Under the pieces are notes generated by a model. The model made no database searches and was not told the origin of the DNA. It worked only from the letters and a program-made list of their open reading frames with translations. The translations under genes and the position numbers were made by a program. From Hippophae tibetana (taxonomy: Eukaryota > Streptophyta > Magnoliopsida > Rosales > Elaeagnaceae): a stretch of DNA of 64,000 nt. The stretch is taken from NCBI GenBank assembly GCA_037013495.1, contig CM072801.1, positions 105,221,816 to 105,285,815 on the forward strand, written 5' to 3'. This document shows, piece by piece, positions 24,441 through 39,200 of this stretch. Numbering within the stretch: position 1 is the first letter of the stretch; the number at the start of each line of letters is the position of its first letter.

Positions 24441-27400
24441 CAATTAAGAACACGATTTGAAAACCACGCAAAAATGTGAGACCAAACTATTAGAGTCGGA
24501 AAGTAGTGTAAGCGATGGAATTTGGGTTCTAAAAAATGGAAAATTGAACTATTTTTTACTTTATGTTTTTGCAAATTAAAATGAGTTTAGATTTGATATT
24601 TTATAATAGTCGTTTTGATGTATGACTTAAAAGTTATAACAGTTTAAAGTAGGAACCTCAATACATAATTTCTTTTTTTTAAATTACGAACTCCAGAAAT
24701 TTTGTTGTTTTTTATTCAGGATCAAAGATTGATTGAACGCCGAAAACAAAGAAAAGGAAATTGATACATTGAATTAACAGAAAGGTACGAAATGAAATGC
24801 AAATAAGAAAATTATGACAACAAAATCTAAAGAAAACCAAAGACTTGTAGAAATATTTGTTTCTTTAATTGTGATTTAGACCAAAAGAATGCAAAAAACA
24901 ATAAAATGGAAACGTTTAGTAAATCTAAAATTCAAAAAATAGATATATTAAGAGAGATATACTATTTTGGGCAACCAAGGCTACGATACCAAATGATACG
25001 GATCTTTTATGCGGACCATTTTGCAAACAATGAACTCAAAGGAATGAGAAAGATTGAATTGCTAAGAACATGGTTAATATAATCAAATTTGAAAAATTAA
25101 GAACACGATTAGAAAAAAACGCAAAAATGTGAGACCAAACTATTAGACATCGGAAAGTAGTGTAAGCGATGGAATTTGGGTCCTAAAAAGTTGACAAATG
25201 ACCTATTTTTTACTTTATGTTTTTGCAAATTGAAATAAGTTTAGATTTGATATATTATAATAGTCTTTTTGATGTATGACTCTAAAGTTATAACAGTTTA
25301 AAGTTGGAACCTCAACGAATAATTTCTTTTTTTTAAATTACGAACTCCAGAAATTTTGTTCTTTTTTATTCAGGAGCAAAGATAGGTTGAACACCGAAAA
25401 CAAAGAACATGATAATGATACAGTGAATTAAAAGAAAAGTACGAAATGAAATGCAAATAAGAAAATAATGACAACAAAATATAAAGAAAACAAAGGACTT
25501 GTAGAAATATTTGTTTCTTTAATTATGATTTGGACGAAAAGAATGCAAAAAACAATAAAATGGAAAACTTTATTAAATCGAAAATTCAAAAAATAGATAT
25601 ATTAAGATAGATATTCTATTTTGGGCAACCAAGGCTTCGATACCAAATGATACACATCTTTTATGCGGACCATTTTGGAAACCATGGACTCAAAGGAATG
25701 AGAAAGATTGAATTGCTAAGAACATGGTTAATATAATCAAATTTTAACAATTAAGAACACGATTAGAAAACCACGCAAAAATGTGAGACCAAACTATTAG
25801 AGTCGGAAAGTAGTGTAAGCGATGGAATTTGGGTTCTAAAAAATGGAAAATTGAACTATTTTTTACTTTATGTTTTTGCAAATTAAAATGAGTTTAGATT
25901 TGATATTTTATAATAGTCGTTTTGATGTATGACTTAAAAGTTATAACACTTTAAAGTAGGAACCTCAATACATAATTTCTTTTTTTTAAATTACGAACTC
26001 CAGAAATTTTGTTGTTTTTTATTCAGGATCAAAGATTGATTGAACGCCGAAAACAATGAAAAGGAAAATGATACATTGAATTAAAAGAAAGGTACGAAAT
26101 GAAATGCAAATAAGAAAATTATGACAACAAAATCTAAAGAAAACCAAAGACTTGTAGAAATATTTGTTTCTTTAATTATGATTTAGACCAAAAGAATGCA
26201 AAAAACAATAAAATGGAAACGTTTAGTAAATCTAAAATTCAAAAAATAGATATATTAAGAGAGATATACTATTTTGGGCAACCAAGGCTACGATACCAAA
26301 TGATACGGATCTTTTATGCGGACCATTTTGCAAACAATGAACTCAAAGGAATGAGAAAGATTGAATTGCTAAGAACATGGTTAATATAATCAAATTTGAA
26401 AAATTAAGAACACGATTAGAAAAAAACGCAAAAATGTGAGACCAAACTATTAGACGTCGGAAAGTAGTGTAAGCGATTGAATTTGGGTCCTAAAAAGTTG
26501 ACAAATGACCTATTTTTTACTTTATGTTTTTGCAAATTGAAATAAGTTTAGATTTGATATTTTATAATAGTCGTTTTGATGTATGACTCTAAAGTTATAA
26601 CAGTTTAAAGTTGGAACCTCAATAAATAATTTCTTTTTTTTAAATTACGAACTCTAGAAATTTTGTTCTCTTTTATTCAGGAGCAAAGATAGGTTGAACA
26701 CCGAAAACAAAGAACATGATAATGATACAGTGAATTAAAAGAAAAGTACGAAATGAAATGCAAATAAGAAAATAATGACAACAAAATATAAAGAAAACAA
26801 AGGACTTGTAGAAATATTTGTTTCTTTAATTATGATTTGGACGAAAAGAATGCAAAAAACAATAAAATGGAAAACTTTATTAAATCGAAAATTCAAAAAA
26901 TAGATATATTAAGATAGATATTCTATTTTGGGCAACCAAGGCTTCGATACCAAATGATACACATCTTTTATGCGGACCATTTTGGAAACCATGGACTCAA
27001 AGGAATGAGAAAGATTGAATTGCTAAGAACATGGTTAATATAATCAAATTTTAACAATTAAGAACACGATTAGAAAACCACGCAAAAATGTGAGACCAAA
27101 CTATTAGAGTCGGAAAGTAGTGTAAGCGATGGAATTTGGGTTCTAAAAAATGGAAAATTGAACTATTTTTTACTTTATGTTTTTGCAAATTAAAATGAGT
27201 TTAGATTTGATATTTTATAATAGTCGTTTTGATGTATGACTTAAAAGTTATAACACTTTAAAGTAGGAACCTCAATACATAATTTCTTTTTTTTAAATTA
27301 CGAACTCCAGAAATTTTGTTGTTTTTTATTCAGGATCAAAGATTGATTGAACGCCGAAAACAAAGAAAAGGAAAATGATACATTGAATTAAAAGAAAGGT

Positions 27401-28491
27401 ACGAAATGAAATGCAAATAAGAAAATTATGACAACAAAATCTAAAGAAAACCAAAGACTTGTAGAAATATTTGTTTCTTTAATTATGATTTAGACCAAAA
27501 GAATGCAAAAAACAATAAAATGGAAACGTTTAGTAAATCTAAAATTCAAAAAATAGATATATTAAGAGAGATATACTATTTTGGGCAACCAAGGCTACGA
27601 TACCAAATGATACGTATCTTTTATGCGGACCATTTTGCAAACAATGAACTCAAAGGAATGAGAAAGATTGAATTGCTAAGAACATGGTTAATATAATCAA
27701 ATTTGAAAAATTAAGAACACGATTAAAAAAAACGCAAAAATGTGAGACCAAACTATTAGACGTCGGAAAGTAGTGTAAGCGATGGAATTTGGGTCCTAAA
27801 ATGTTGACAAATTAACTATTTTTTACTTTATGTTTTTGCAAATTGAAATAAGTTTAGAATTGATATTTTATAATAGTCGTTTTGATGTATGACTCTAAAG
27901 TTATAACAGTTTAAAGTTGGAACCTCAATAAATAATTTCTTTTTTTTAAATTACGAACTCTAGAAATTTTGTTCTTTTTTATTCAGGAGCAAAGATAGGT
28001 TGAACACCGAAAACAAAGAACATGATAATGATACAGTGAATTAAAAGAAAATTACGAAATGAAATGCAAATAAGAAAATAATGACAACAAAATATAAAGA
28101 AAACAAAGGACTTGTAGAAATATTTGTTTCTTTAATTATGATTTGGACGAAAAGAATGCAAAAAACAATAAAATGGAAAACTTTATTAAATCGAAAATTC
28201 AAAAAATAGATATATTAAGATAGATATTCTATTTTGGGCAACCAAGGCTTCGATACCAAATGATACACATCTTTTATGCGGACCATTTTGGAAACCATGG
28301 ACTCAAAGGAATGAGAAAGATTGAATTGCTAAGAACATGGTTAATATAATCAAATTTTAACAATAAAGAACACGATTAGAAAACCACGCAAAAATGTGAG
28401 ACCTAACTATTAGAGTCGGAAAGTAGTGTAAGCGATGGAATTTGGGTTCTAAAAAGTGGACAACTGAACTATTTATTACTTTATGTTTTTA

Positions 28492-31400
28492 TAAATTGAA
28501 ATGAGTTTAGATTTGATATTTTATAATAGTCGTTTTGATGTATGTGTTAAAAGTTATAACAGTTTAAAGTTGGAACCTCAATAAATAATTTTTTTTTAAA
28601 TTACGAACTCCAGAAATTTTGTTGTTTTTTATTTAGGAGCAAAGATAGGTTGAACACCGAAAACAAAGAACATGAAAATGATACAGTGAATTAAAATAAA
28701 AGTACGAAATGAAATGAAAATAAGAAAATAATGACAACAAAATCTAAAGAAAACAAAAGACTTGTAGAAATAGTTGTTTCTTTAATTGTGATTTGGACCT
28801 AAAGAATGCAAAAAACAATAAAATGGAAACCTTTAGTAAATCTAATATATTAAGATAGATATTCTATTTTGGGCAACCAAGGCTTCGATACCAAATGATA
28901 CGGATCTTTTATGCCGACCATTTTGGAAACCATGAACTCAAAGGAATGAGAAGGATTGAATTGCTAAGAACATGGTTAATATAATCCAATTTGAACAATT
29001 AAGAACACGATTAGAAAACCACGCAAAAATGTGAGACCAAACTAGTAGACGTCGGAAAGTAGTGTAAGCGATGGAATTTGGGTCCTAAAAAGTTGACAAA
29101 TGACCTATTTTTTACTTTATGTTTTTGCAAATTGAAATAAGTTTAGATTTGATATTTTATAATAGTCGTTTTGATGTATGACTCTAAAGTTATAACAGTT
29201 TAAAGTTGGAACCTCAATAAATAATTTCTTTTTTTTAAATTACGAACTCCAGAAATTTTGTTCTTTTTTATTCAGCAGCAAAGATAGGTTGTACACCGAA
29301 AACAAAGAACATGATAATGATACAGTGAATTAAAAGAAAAGTACGAAATGAAATGCAAATAAGAAAATTATGACAACAAAATATAAAGAAAACAAAGGAC
29401 TTGTAGAAATATTTTTTTCTTTAATTATGATTTGGACGAAAAGAATGCAAAAAACAATAAAATGGAAAACTTTATTAAATCGAAAATTCAAAAAATAGAT
29501 ATATTAAGATAGATATTCTATTTTGGGCAACCAAGGCTTCGATACCAAATGATACACATCTTTTATGCGGACCATTTTGGAAACCATGGACTCAAAGGAA
29601 TGAGAAAGATTGAATTACTAAGAACATGGTTAATATAATCAAATTTTAACAATTAAGAACACGATTAGAAAACCACGCAAAAATGTGAGACCAAACTATT
29701 AGAGTCGGAAAGTAGTGTAAGCGATGGAATTTGGGTTCTAAAAAATGGAAAATTGAACTATTTTTTACTTTATGTTTTTGCAAATTAAAATGAGTTTAGA
29801 TTTGATATTTTATAATAGTCGTTTTGATGTATGACTTAAAATTTATAACAGTTTAAAGTAGGAACCTCAATACATAATTTCTTTTTTTTATATTACGAAC
29901 TCCAGAAATTTTGTTGTTTTTTATTCAGGATCAAAGATTGATTGAACGCCGAAAACAAAGAAAAGGAAAATGATACATTGAATTAAAAGAAAGGTACGAA
30001 ATGAAATGCAAATAAGAAAATTATGACAACAAAATCTAAAGAAAACCAAAGACTTGTAGAAATATTTGTTTCTTTAATTGTGATTTAGACCAAAAGAATG
30101 CAAAAAACAATAAAATGGAAACGTTTAGTAAATCTAAAATTCAAAAAATAGATATATTAAGAGAGATATACTATTTTGGGCAACCAAGGCTTCGATACCA
30201 AATGATACGGATCTTTTATGCGGACCATTTTGCAAACAATGAACTCAAAGGAATGAGAAAGATTGAATTGCTAAGAACATGGTTAATATAATCAAATTTG
30301 AAAAATTAAGAACACGATTAGAAAACCACGCAAAAATGAGAGACCAAACTATTAGACGTCGGAAAGTAGTGTAAGCGATGGAATTTGGGTTCTAAAAAGT
30401 TGACAAATGAACTATTTTTTACTTTATGTTTTTGCAAATTGAAATAAGTTTAGATTTGATATTTTATCATAGTCGTTTTGATGTATGACTCTAAAGTTAT
30501 AACAGTTTAAAGTTGGAACCTCAATAAATAATTTCTTTTTTTTGAATTACGAACTCCAGAAATTTTGTTCTTTTTTATTCAGGAGCAAAGATAGGTTGAA
30601 CACCGAAAACAAAGAACATGATAATGACACAGTGAATTAAAAGAACAATACGAAATGAAATGCAAATAAGAATATAATGACAACAAAATCTAAACAAAAC
30701 AAAAGACTTGTAGAAATAGTTGTTTCTTTAATTGTGATTTGGACCAAAAGAATGCAAAAAACAATAAAATGGAAACCTTTAGTAAATCTAATATATTAAG
30801 ATAGATATTCTATTTTGGGCAACCGAGGCTTCCATACCAAATGATACGGATCTTTTATGCGTACCACTTTGGAAACCATGCACTCAAAGGACTGAGAAAG
30901 ATTGAATTGCTAAAAACATGGTTAATATAATCAAATTTAAACAATTAAGAACACGATTAGAAAACCACGCAAAAATGTGAGACCAAACTATTACACTTCG
31001 GAGAGTAGTGTAAGCGATGGAATTTGGGTTCTAAAAAGTGGACAACTGAACTATTTATTACTTTATGTTTTTGCAAATTGAAATGAGTTTAGATTTGATA
31101 TTTTATAATAGTCGTTTTGATGTATGACTTAAAAGTTATAACAGTTTAAAGTTGGAACCTCAATACATAATTTCTTTTTTTTTAAATTACGAACTCCAGA
31201 AATTTTGTTGTTTTTTATTCAGGATCAAAGATTGATTGAACGCCGAAAACAAAGAAAAGGAAAATGATACATTGAATTAAAAGAAAGGTACGAAATGAAA
31301 TGCAAATAAGAAAATTATGACAACAAAATCTAAAGAAAACCAAAGACTTGTAGAAATATTTGTTTCTTTAATTGTGATTTAGACCAAAAGAATGCAAAAA

Positions 31401-34400
31401 ACAATAAAATGGAAACGTTTAGTAAATCCAAAATTCAAAAAATAGATATATTAAGAGAGATATACTATTTTGGACAACCAAGGCTACGATACCAAATGAT
31501 ACGGATCTTTTATGCCGACCATTTTGGAAACCATGAACTCAAAGGAATGAGAAGGATTGAATTGCTAAGAACATGGTTAATATAATCCAATTTGAACAAT
31601 TAAGAACACGATTAGAAAACCACGCAAAAATGTGAGACCAAACTAGTAGACGTCGGAAAGTAGTGTAAGCGATGGAATTTGGGTCCTAAAAAGTTGACAA
31701 ATGAACTATTTTTTACTTTATGTTTTTGCAAATTGAAATAAGTTTAGATTTGATATTTTATAATAGTCGTTTTGATGTATGACTCTAAAGTTATAACAGT
31801 TTAAAGTTGGAACCTCAATAAATAATTTCTTTTTTTTAAATTACGAACTCCAGAAATTTTGTTCTTTTTTATTCAGCAGCAAAGATAGGTTGTACACCGA
31901 AAACAAAGAACATGATAATGATACAGTGAATTAAAAGAAAAGTACGAAATGAAATGCAAATAAGAAAATTATGACAACAAAATATAAAGAAAACAAAGGA
32001 CTTGTAGAAATATTTTTTTCTTTAATTATGATTTGGACGAAAAGAATGCAAAAAACAATAAAATGGAAAACTTTATTAAATCGAAAATTCAAAAAATAGA
32101 TATATTAAGATAGATATTCTATTTTGGGCAACCAAGGCTTCGATACCAAATGATACACATCTTTTATGCGGACCATTTTGGAAACCATGGACTCAAAGGA
32201 ATGAGAAAGATTGAATTGCTAAGAACATGGTTAATATAATCAAATTTTAACAATTAAGAACACGATTAGAAAACCACGCAAAAATGTGAGACCAAACTAT
32301 TAGAGTCGGAAAGTAGTGTAAGCGATGGAATTTGGGTTCTAAAAAATGGAAAATTGAACTATTTTTTACTTTATGTTTTTGCAAATTAAAATGAGTTTAG
32401 ATTTGATATTTTATAATAGTCGTTTTGATGTATGACTTAAAATTTATAACAGTTTAAAGTAGGAACCTCAATACATAATTTCTTTTTTTTAAATTACGAA
32501 CTCCAGAAATTTTGTTGTTTTTTATTCAGGATCAAAGATTGATTGAACGCCGAAAACAAAGAAAAGGAAAATGATACATTGAATTAAAAGAAAGGTACGA
32601 AATGAAATGCAAATAAGAAAATTATGACAACAAAATCTAAAGAAAACCAAAGACTTGTAGAAATATTTGTTTCTTTAATTGTGATTTAGACCAAAAGAAT
32701 GCAAAAAACAATAAAATGGAAACGTTTAGTAAATCTAAAATTCAAAAAATAGATATATTAAGAGAGATATACTATTTTGGGCAACCAAGGCTTCGATACC
32801 AAATGATACGGATCTTTTATGCGGACCATTTTGCAAACAATGAACTCAAAGGAATGAGAAAGATTGAATTGCTAAGAACATGGTTAATATAATCAAATTT
32901 GAAAAATTAAGAACACGATTAGAAAACCACGCAAAAATGAGAGACCAAACTATTAGACGTCGGAAAGTAGTGTAAGCGATGGAATTTGGGTTCTAAAAAG
33001 TTGACAAATGAACTATTTTTTACTTTATGTTTTTGCAAATTGAAATAAGTTTAGATTTGATATTTTATCATAGTCGTTTTGATGTATGACTCTAAAGTTA
33101 TAACAGTTTAAAGTTGGAACCTCAATAAATAATTTCTTTTTTTTGAATTACGAACTCCAGAAATTTTGTTCTTTTTTATTCAGGAGCAAAGATAGGTTGA
33201 ACACCGAAAACAAAGAACATGATAATGACACAGTGAATTAAAAGAACAATACGAAATGAAATGCAAATAAGAATATAATGACAACAAAATCTAAACAAAA
33301 CAAAAGACTTGTAGAAATAGTTGTTTCTTTAATTGTGATTTGGACCAAAAGAATGCAAAAAACAATAAAATGGAAACCTTTAGTAAATCTAATATATTAA
33401 GATAGATATTCTATTTTGGGCAACCGAATCTTCGATACCAAATGATACGGATCTTTTATGCGTACCACTTTGGAAACCATGCACTCAAAGGACTGAGAAA
33501 GATTGAATTGCTAAAAACATGGTTAATATAATCAAATTTAAACAATTAAGAACACGATTAGAAAACCACGCAAAAATGTGAGACCAAACTATTACACTTC
33601 GGAGAGTAGTGTAAGCGATGGAATTTGGGTTCTAAAAAGTGGACAACTGAACAATTTTTGACTTTATGTTTTTGCAAATTGAAATAAGTTTAGATTTGAT
33701 ATTTTATAATAGTCGTTTTGATGTATGACTTAAAAGTTATAACAGTTTAATGTTGGAACCTCAATACATAATTTATTTTTTTTAAATTATGAACTCCAGA
33801 AATTTTGTTGTTTTTTATTCAGGATCAAAGATAGATTGAACGCCGAAAACAAAGAAAAGGAAAATGATACATTGAATTAAAAGAAAGGTACGAAATGAAA
33901 TGCAAATAAGAAAATTATGACAACAAAATCAAAAGAAAACCAAAGACTTGTAGAAATATTTGTTTCTTTAATTGTGGTTTGGACCAAAAGAATGCAAAAA
34001 ACAATAAAATGGAAACCTTTAGTAAATCTAATATATTAAGATAGATATTCTATTTTGGGCAACCAAGGCTTCGATACCAAATGATACGGATCTTTTATGC
34101 GGACCATTTTGGAAACCATGCACTCAATGGAATGAGAAAGATTGAATTGCTAAGAACATGGTTAATATAATCAAATGTGAACAATTAAGAACACGATTAG
34201 AAAACCACGCAAAAATGTGAGACCAAACTATTAGAGTCGGAAAGTAGTGTAAGCGATGGAATTTGGGTTCTAAAAAATGGAAAATTGAACTATTTTTTAC
34301 TTTATGTTTTTGCAAATTGAAATGAGTTTAGATTTGATATTTTATAATAGTCGTTTTGATGTATGACTTAAAAGTTATAACAGTTTAAAGTTGGAACCTC

Positions 34401-36228
34401 AATTCATAATTTCTTTTTTTTAAATTGTGAACTCCAGAAATTTTGTTGTTTTTTATTCAGGAGCAAAGATAGGTTGAACACCGAAAACAAAAAACATGAA
34501 AATGATACAGTGAATTAAAAGAAAAGTACGAAATGAAATGCAAATTAGAAAATAATGACAACAAAATCAAAAGAAAACAAAAGACTTGTAGAAATAGTGG
34601 TTTCTTTAATTGTGATAAGGACCAAAAGAATGCAAAAAACAATAAAATGGAAACCTTTAGTAAATCTAATATATTAAGATAGATATTCTATTTTGGGTAA
34701 CCAAGGCTTCGATACCAAATGATACGGATCTTTTATGCGGACCATTTTGGAAACCATGCACTCAATGGAATGAGAAAGATTGAATTGCTAAGAACATGGT
34801 TAATATAATCAAATTTGAAAAATTAAGAACACGATTAGAAAACCACGCAAAAATGAGAGACCAAACTATTAGACGTCGGAAAGTAGTGTAAGCGATGGAA
34901 TTTGGGTTCTAAAAAGTTGACAAATGAACTATTTTTTACTTTATGTTTTTGCAAATTGAAATAAGTTTAGATTTGATATTTTATCATAGTCGTTTTGATG
35001 TATGACTCTAAAGTTATAACAGTTTAAAGTTGGAACCTCAATAAATAATTTCTTTTTTTTGAATTACGAACTCCAGAAATTTTGTTCTTTTTTATTCAGG
35101 AGCAAAGATAGGTTGAACACCGAAAACAAAGAACATGATAATGACACAGTGAATTAAAAGAACAATACGAAATGAAATGCAAATAAGAATATAATGACAA
35201 CAAAATCTAAACAAAACAAAAGACTTGTAGAAATAGTTGTTTCTTTAATTGTGATTTGGACCAAAAGAATGCAAAAAACAATAAAATGGAAACCTTTAGT
35301 AAATCTAATATATTAAGATAGATATTCTATTTTGGGCAACCGAATCTTCGATACCAAATGATACGGATCTTTTATGCGTACCACTTTGGAAACCATGCAC
35401 TCAAAGGACTGAGAAAGATTGAATTGCTAAAAACATGGTTAATATAATCAAATTTAAACAATTAAGAACACGATTAGAAAACCACGCAAAAATGTGAGAC
35501 CAAACTATTACACTTCGGAGAGTAGTGTAAGCGATGGAATTTGGGTTCTAAAAAGTGGACAACTGAACAATTTTTGACTTTATGTTTTTGCAAATTGAAA
35601 TAAGTTTAGATTTGATATTTTATAATAGTCGTTTTGATGTATGACTTAAAAGTTATAACAGTTTAATGTTGGAACCTCAATACATAATTTATTTTTTTTA
35701 AATTATGAACTCCAGAAATTTTGTTGTTTTTTATTCAGGATCAAAGATAGATTGAACGCCGAAAACAAAGAAAAGGAAAATGATACATTGAATTAAAAGA
35801 AAGGTACGAAATGAAATGCAAATAAGAAAATTATGACAACAAAATCAAAAGAAAACCAAAGACTTGTAGAAATATTTGTTTCTTTAATTGTGGTTTGGAC
35901 CAAAAGAATGCAAAAAACAATAAAATGGAAACCTTTAGTAAATCTAATATATTAAGATAGATATTCTATTTTGGGCAACCAAGGCTTCGATACCAAATGA
36001 TACGGATCTTTTATGCGGACCATTTTGGAAACCATGCACTCAATGGAATGAGAAAGATTGAATTGCTAAGAACATGGTTAATATAATCAAATGTGAACAA
36101 TTAAGAACACGATTAGAAAACCACGCAAAAATGTGAGACCAAACTATTAGAGTCGGAAAGTAGTGTAAGCGATGGAATTTGGGTTCTAAAAAATGGAAAA
36201 TTGAACTATTTTTTACTTTATGTTTTTG
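28492..36228 (+). repeat. Block 5: mixed monomers with 2,601 bp and 1,916 bp tandem duplications
   Basis: Monomers start at 28492, 29128, 29781, 30435, 31074, 31729, 32382, 33036, 33675, 34313, 34952 and 35591. Units 29128, 29781 and 30435 recur at 31729, 32382 and 33036 with an exact 2,601 bp offset, sharing ATTCAGCAGC with GGTTGTACACC, AAAATTTATAACAG and TTTTATCATAGTC. The tail of 28492 (ATGCCGACC, AATATAATCCAATTTG) also recurs in the tail of 31074, so the duplicated tract is about four monomers long. A second duplication of 1,916 bp copies roughly 32890-34805 to 34806-36721: TTTTATCATAGTC and the CAACCGAATC variant reappear at that spacing. Confidence 0.87.
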
Positions 36229-39200
36229 CAAATTGAAATGAGTTTAGATTTGATATTTTATAATAGTCGTTTTGATGTATGACTTAAAAGTTATAACAGT
36301 TTAAAGTTGGAACCTCAATTCATAATTTCTTTTTTTTAAATTGTGAACTCCAGAAATTTTGTTGTTTTTTATTCAGGAGCAAAGATAGGTTGAACACCGA
36401 AAACAAAAAACATGAAAATGATACAGTGAATTAAAAGAAAAGTACGAAATGAAATGCAAATTAGAAAATAATGACAACAAAATCAAAAGAAAACAAAAGA
36501 CTTGTAGAAATAGTGGTTTCTTTAATTGTGATAAGGACCAAAAGAATGCAAAAAACAATAAAATGGAAACCTTTAGTAAATCTAATATATTAAGATAGAT
36601 ATTCTATTTTGGGTAACCAAGGCTTCGATACCAAATGATACGGATCTTTTATGCGGACCATTTTGGAAACCATGCACTCAATGGAATGAGAAAGATTGAA
36701 TTGCTAAGAACATGGTTAATATAATCAAATTTGAACAATTAAGAACACGATTAGAAAACCACGCAAAAATGTGAGACCAAACTATTAGAGTCGGAAAGTA
36801 GTGTAAGCGATGGAATTTGGGTTCTAAAAAATGGAATATTGAACTATTTTTTACTTTATGTTTTTGCAAATTAAAATGAGTTTAGATTTGATATTTTATA
36901 ATAGTCGTTTTGATGTATGACTTAAAAGTTATAACAGTTTAAAGTAGGAACCTCAATACATAATTTCTTTTTTTTAAATTACGAACTCTAGAAATTTTGT
37001 TGTTTTTTATTCAGGATCAAAGATTGATTGAACGCCGAAAACAAAGAAAAGGAAAATGATACATTGAATTAAAAGAAAGGTACGAAATGAAATGCAAATA
37101 AGAAAATTATATCAACAAAATCTAAAGAAAACCAAAGACTTGTAGAAATATTTGTTTCTTTAATTGTGGTTTGGACCAAAAGAATGCAAAAAACAATAAA
37201 ATGGAAACCTTTAGTAAATCTAATATATTAAGATAGATATTCTATTTTGGGCAACCAAGGCTTCGATACCAAATGATACGGATCTTTTATGCGGACCATT
37301 TTGGAAACCATGCACTCAATGGAATGAGAAAGATTGAATTGCTAAGAACATGGTTAATATAATCAAATGTGAACAATTAAGAACACGATTAGAAAACCAC
37401 ACAAAAATGTGAGACCAAACTATTAGAGTCGGAAAGTAGTGTAAGCGATGGAATTTGGGTTCTAAAAAATGGAAAATTGAACTATTTTTTACTTTATGTT
37501 TTTGCAAATTGAAATGAGTTTAGATTTGATATTTTGTAATAGTCGTTTTGATGTATGACTTAAAAGTTATAACACTTTAAAGTTGGAACCTCAATACATA
37601 ATTTCTTTTTCTTAAATTACGAACTCCAGAAATTTTGTTGTTTTTTATTCAGGATCAAAGATTGGTTCAACACCGAAAACAAAGAAAAGGAAAATGATAC
37701 ATTGAATGAAAAGAAAGGTACGAAATGAAATGCAAATAAGAAAATTATAACAACAAAATCTAAAGAAAACAAAAGACTTGTAGAAATAGTTGTTTCTTTA
37801 ATTGTGATAAGGACCAAAAGAATGCAAAAAACAATAAAATGGAAAAATTTAGTAAATCTAATATATTAAGATAGATATTCTATTTTGGGCAACCAAGGCT
37901 TCGATACCAAATGATACGGATCTTTTATGCGTACCATTTTAGAAACCATGCACTCAAAGGAATGAGAAAGATTGAATTGCTGAGAACATGGTTAATATAA
38001 TCAAATTTGAACAATTAAGAACACGATTAGAAAACCACGCAAAAATGTGAGACCAAACTATTAGAGTCGGAAAGTAGTGTAAGCGATGGAATTTGGGTTC
38101 TAAAAAATGGAAAATTGAACTATTTTTTACTTTATGTTTTTGCAAATTGAAATGAGTTTAGATTTGATATTTTATAATAGTCGTTTTGATGTATGACTTA
38201 AAATTTATAACAGTTTAAAGTTGGAACCTCAATTCATAATTTCTTTTTTTTAAATTGTGAACTCCAGAAATTTTGTTGTTTTTTATTCAGGAGCAAAGAT
38301 AGGTTGAACACCGAAAACAAAAAACATGAAAATGATACAGTGAATTAAAAGAAAAGTACGAAATGAAATGCAAATTAGAAAATAATGACAACAAAATCAA
38401 AAGAAACAAAAGACTTGTAGAAATAGTGGTTTCTTTAATTGTGATAAGGACCAAAAGAATGCAAAAAACAATAAAATGGAAACCTTTAGTAAATCTAATA
38501 TATTAAGATAGATATTCTATTTTGGGCAACCAAGGCTTCGATACCAAATGATACGGATCTTTTATGCGGACCATTTTGGAAACCATGCACTCAATGGAAT
38601 GAGAAAGATTGAATTGCTAAGAACATGGTTAATATAATCAAATGTGAACAATTAAGAACACGATTAGAAAACCACGCAAAAATGTGAGACCAAACTATTA
38701 GAGTCGGAAAGTAGTGTAAGCGATGGAATTTGGGTTCTAAAAAATGGAATATTGAACTATTTTTTACTTTATGTTTTTGCAAATTAAAATGAGTTTAGAT
38801 TTGATATTTTATAATAGTCGTTTTGATGTATGACTTAAAAGTTATAACAGTTTAAAGTAGGAACCTCAATACATAATTTCTTTTTTTTAAATTACGAACT
38901 CTAGAAATTTTGTTGTTTTTTATTCAGGATCAAAGATTGATTGAACGCCGAAAACAAAGAAAAGGAAAATGATACATTGAATTAAAAGAAAGGTACGAAA
39001 TGAAATGCAAATAAGAAAATTATGACAACAAAATCTAAAGAAAACCAAAGACTTGTAGAAATATTTGTTTCTTTAATTGTGGTTTGGACCAAAAGAATGC
39101 AAAAAACAATAAAATGGAAACCTTTAGTAAATCTAATATATTAAGATAGATATTCTATTTTGGGCAACCAAGGCTTCGATACCAAATGATACGGATCTTT

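Larger units (their letters stand above)
21307..28491 (+). repeat. Block 4: rearranged A/B/C units ending in a two-monomer ~1,306 bp period
   Basis: Monomers start at 21307 (C), 21960 (A), 22613 (chimera), 23266 (A), 23919 (B head, A tail), 24572 (B), 25226 (A), 25879 (B), 26533 (A), 27186 (B) and 27839 (A). The marker GATACACATC lies at 22383, 23689, 25649, 26956 and 28262; the last two steps of 1,307 and 1,306 bp show an A-B dimer period replacing the A-B-C trimer. The C subtype disappears after 22.7 kb. The tail of the unit at 27839 switches to AAGTGGACAACTG and TATTTATTAC, leading into a different subtype at 28492. Confidence 0.88.
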
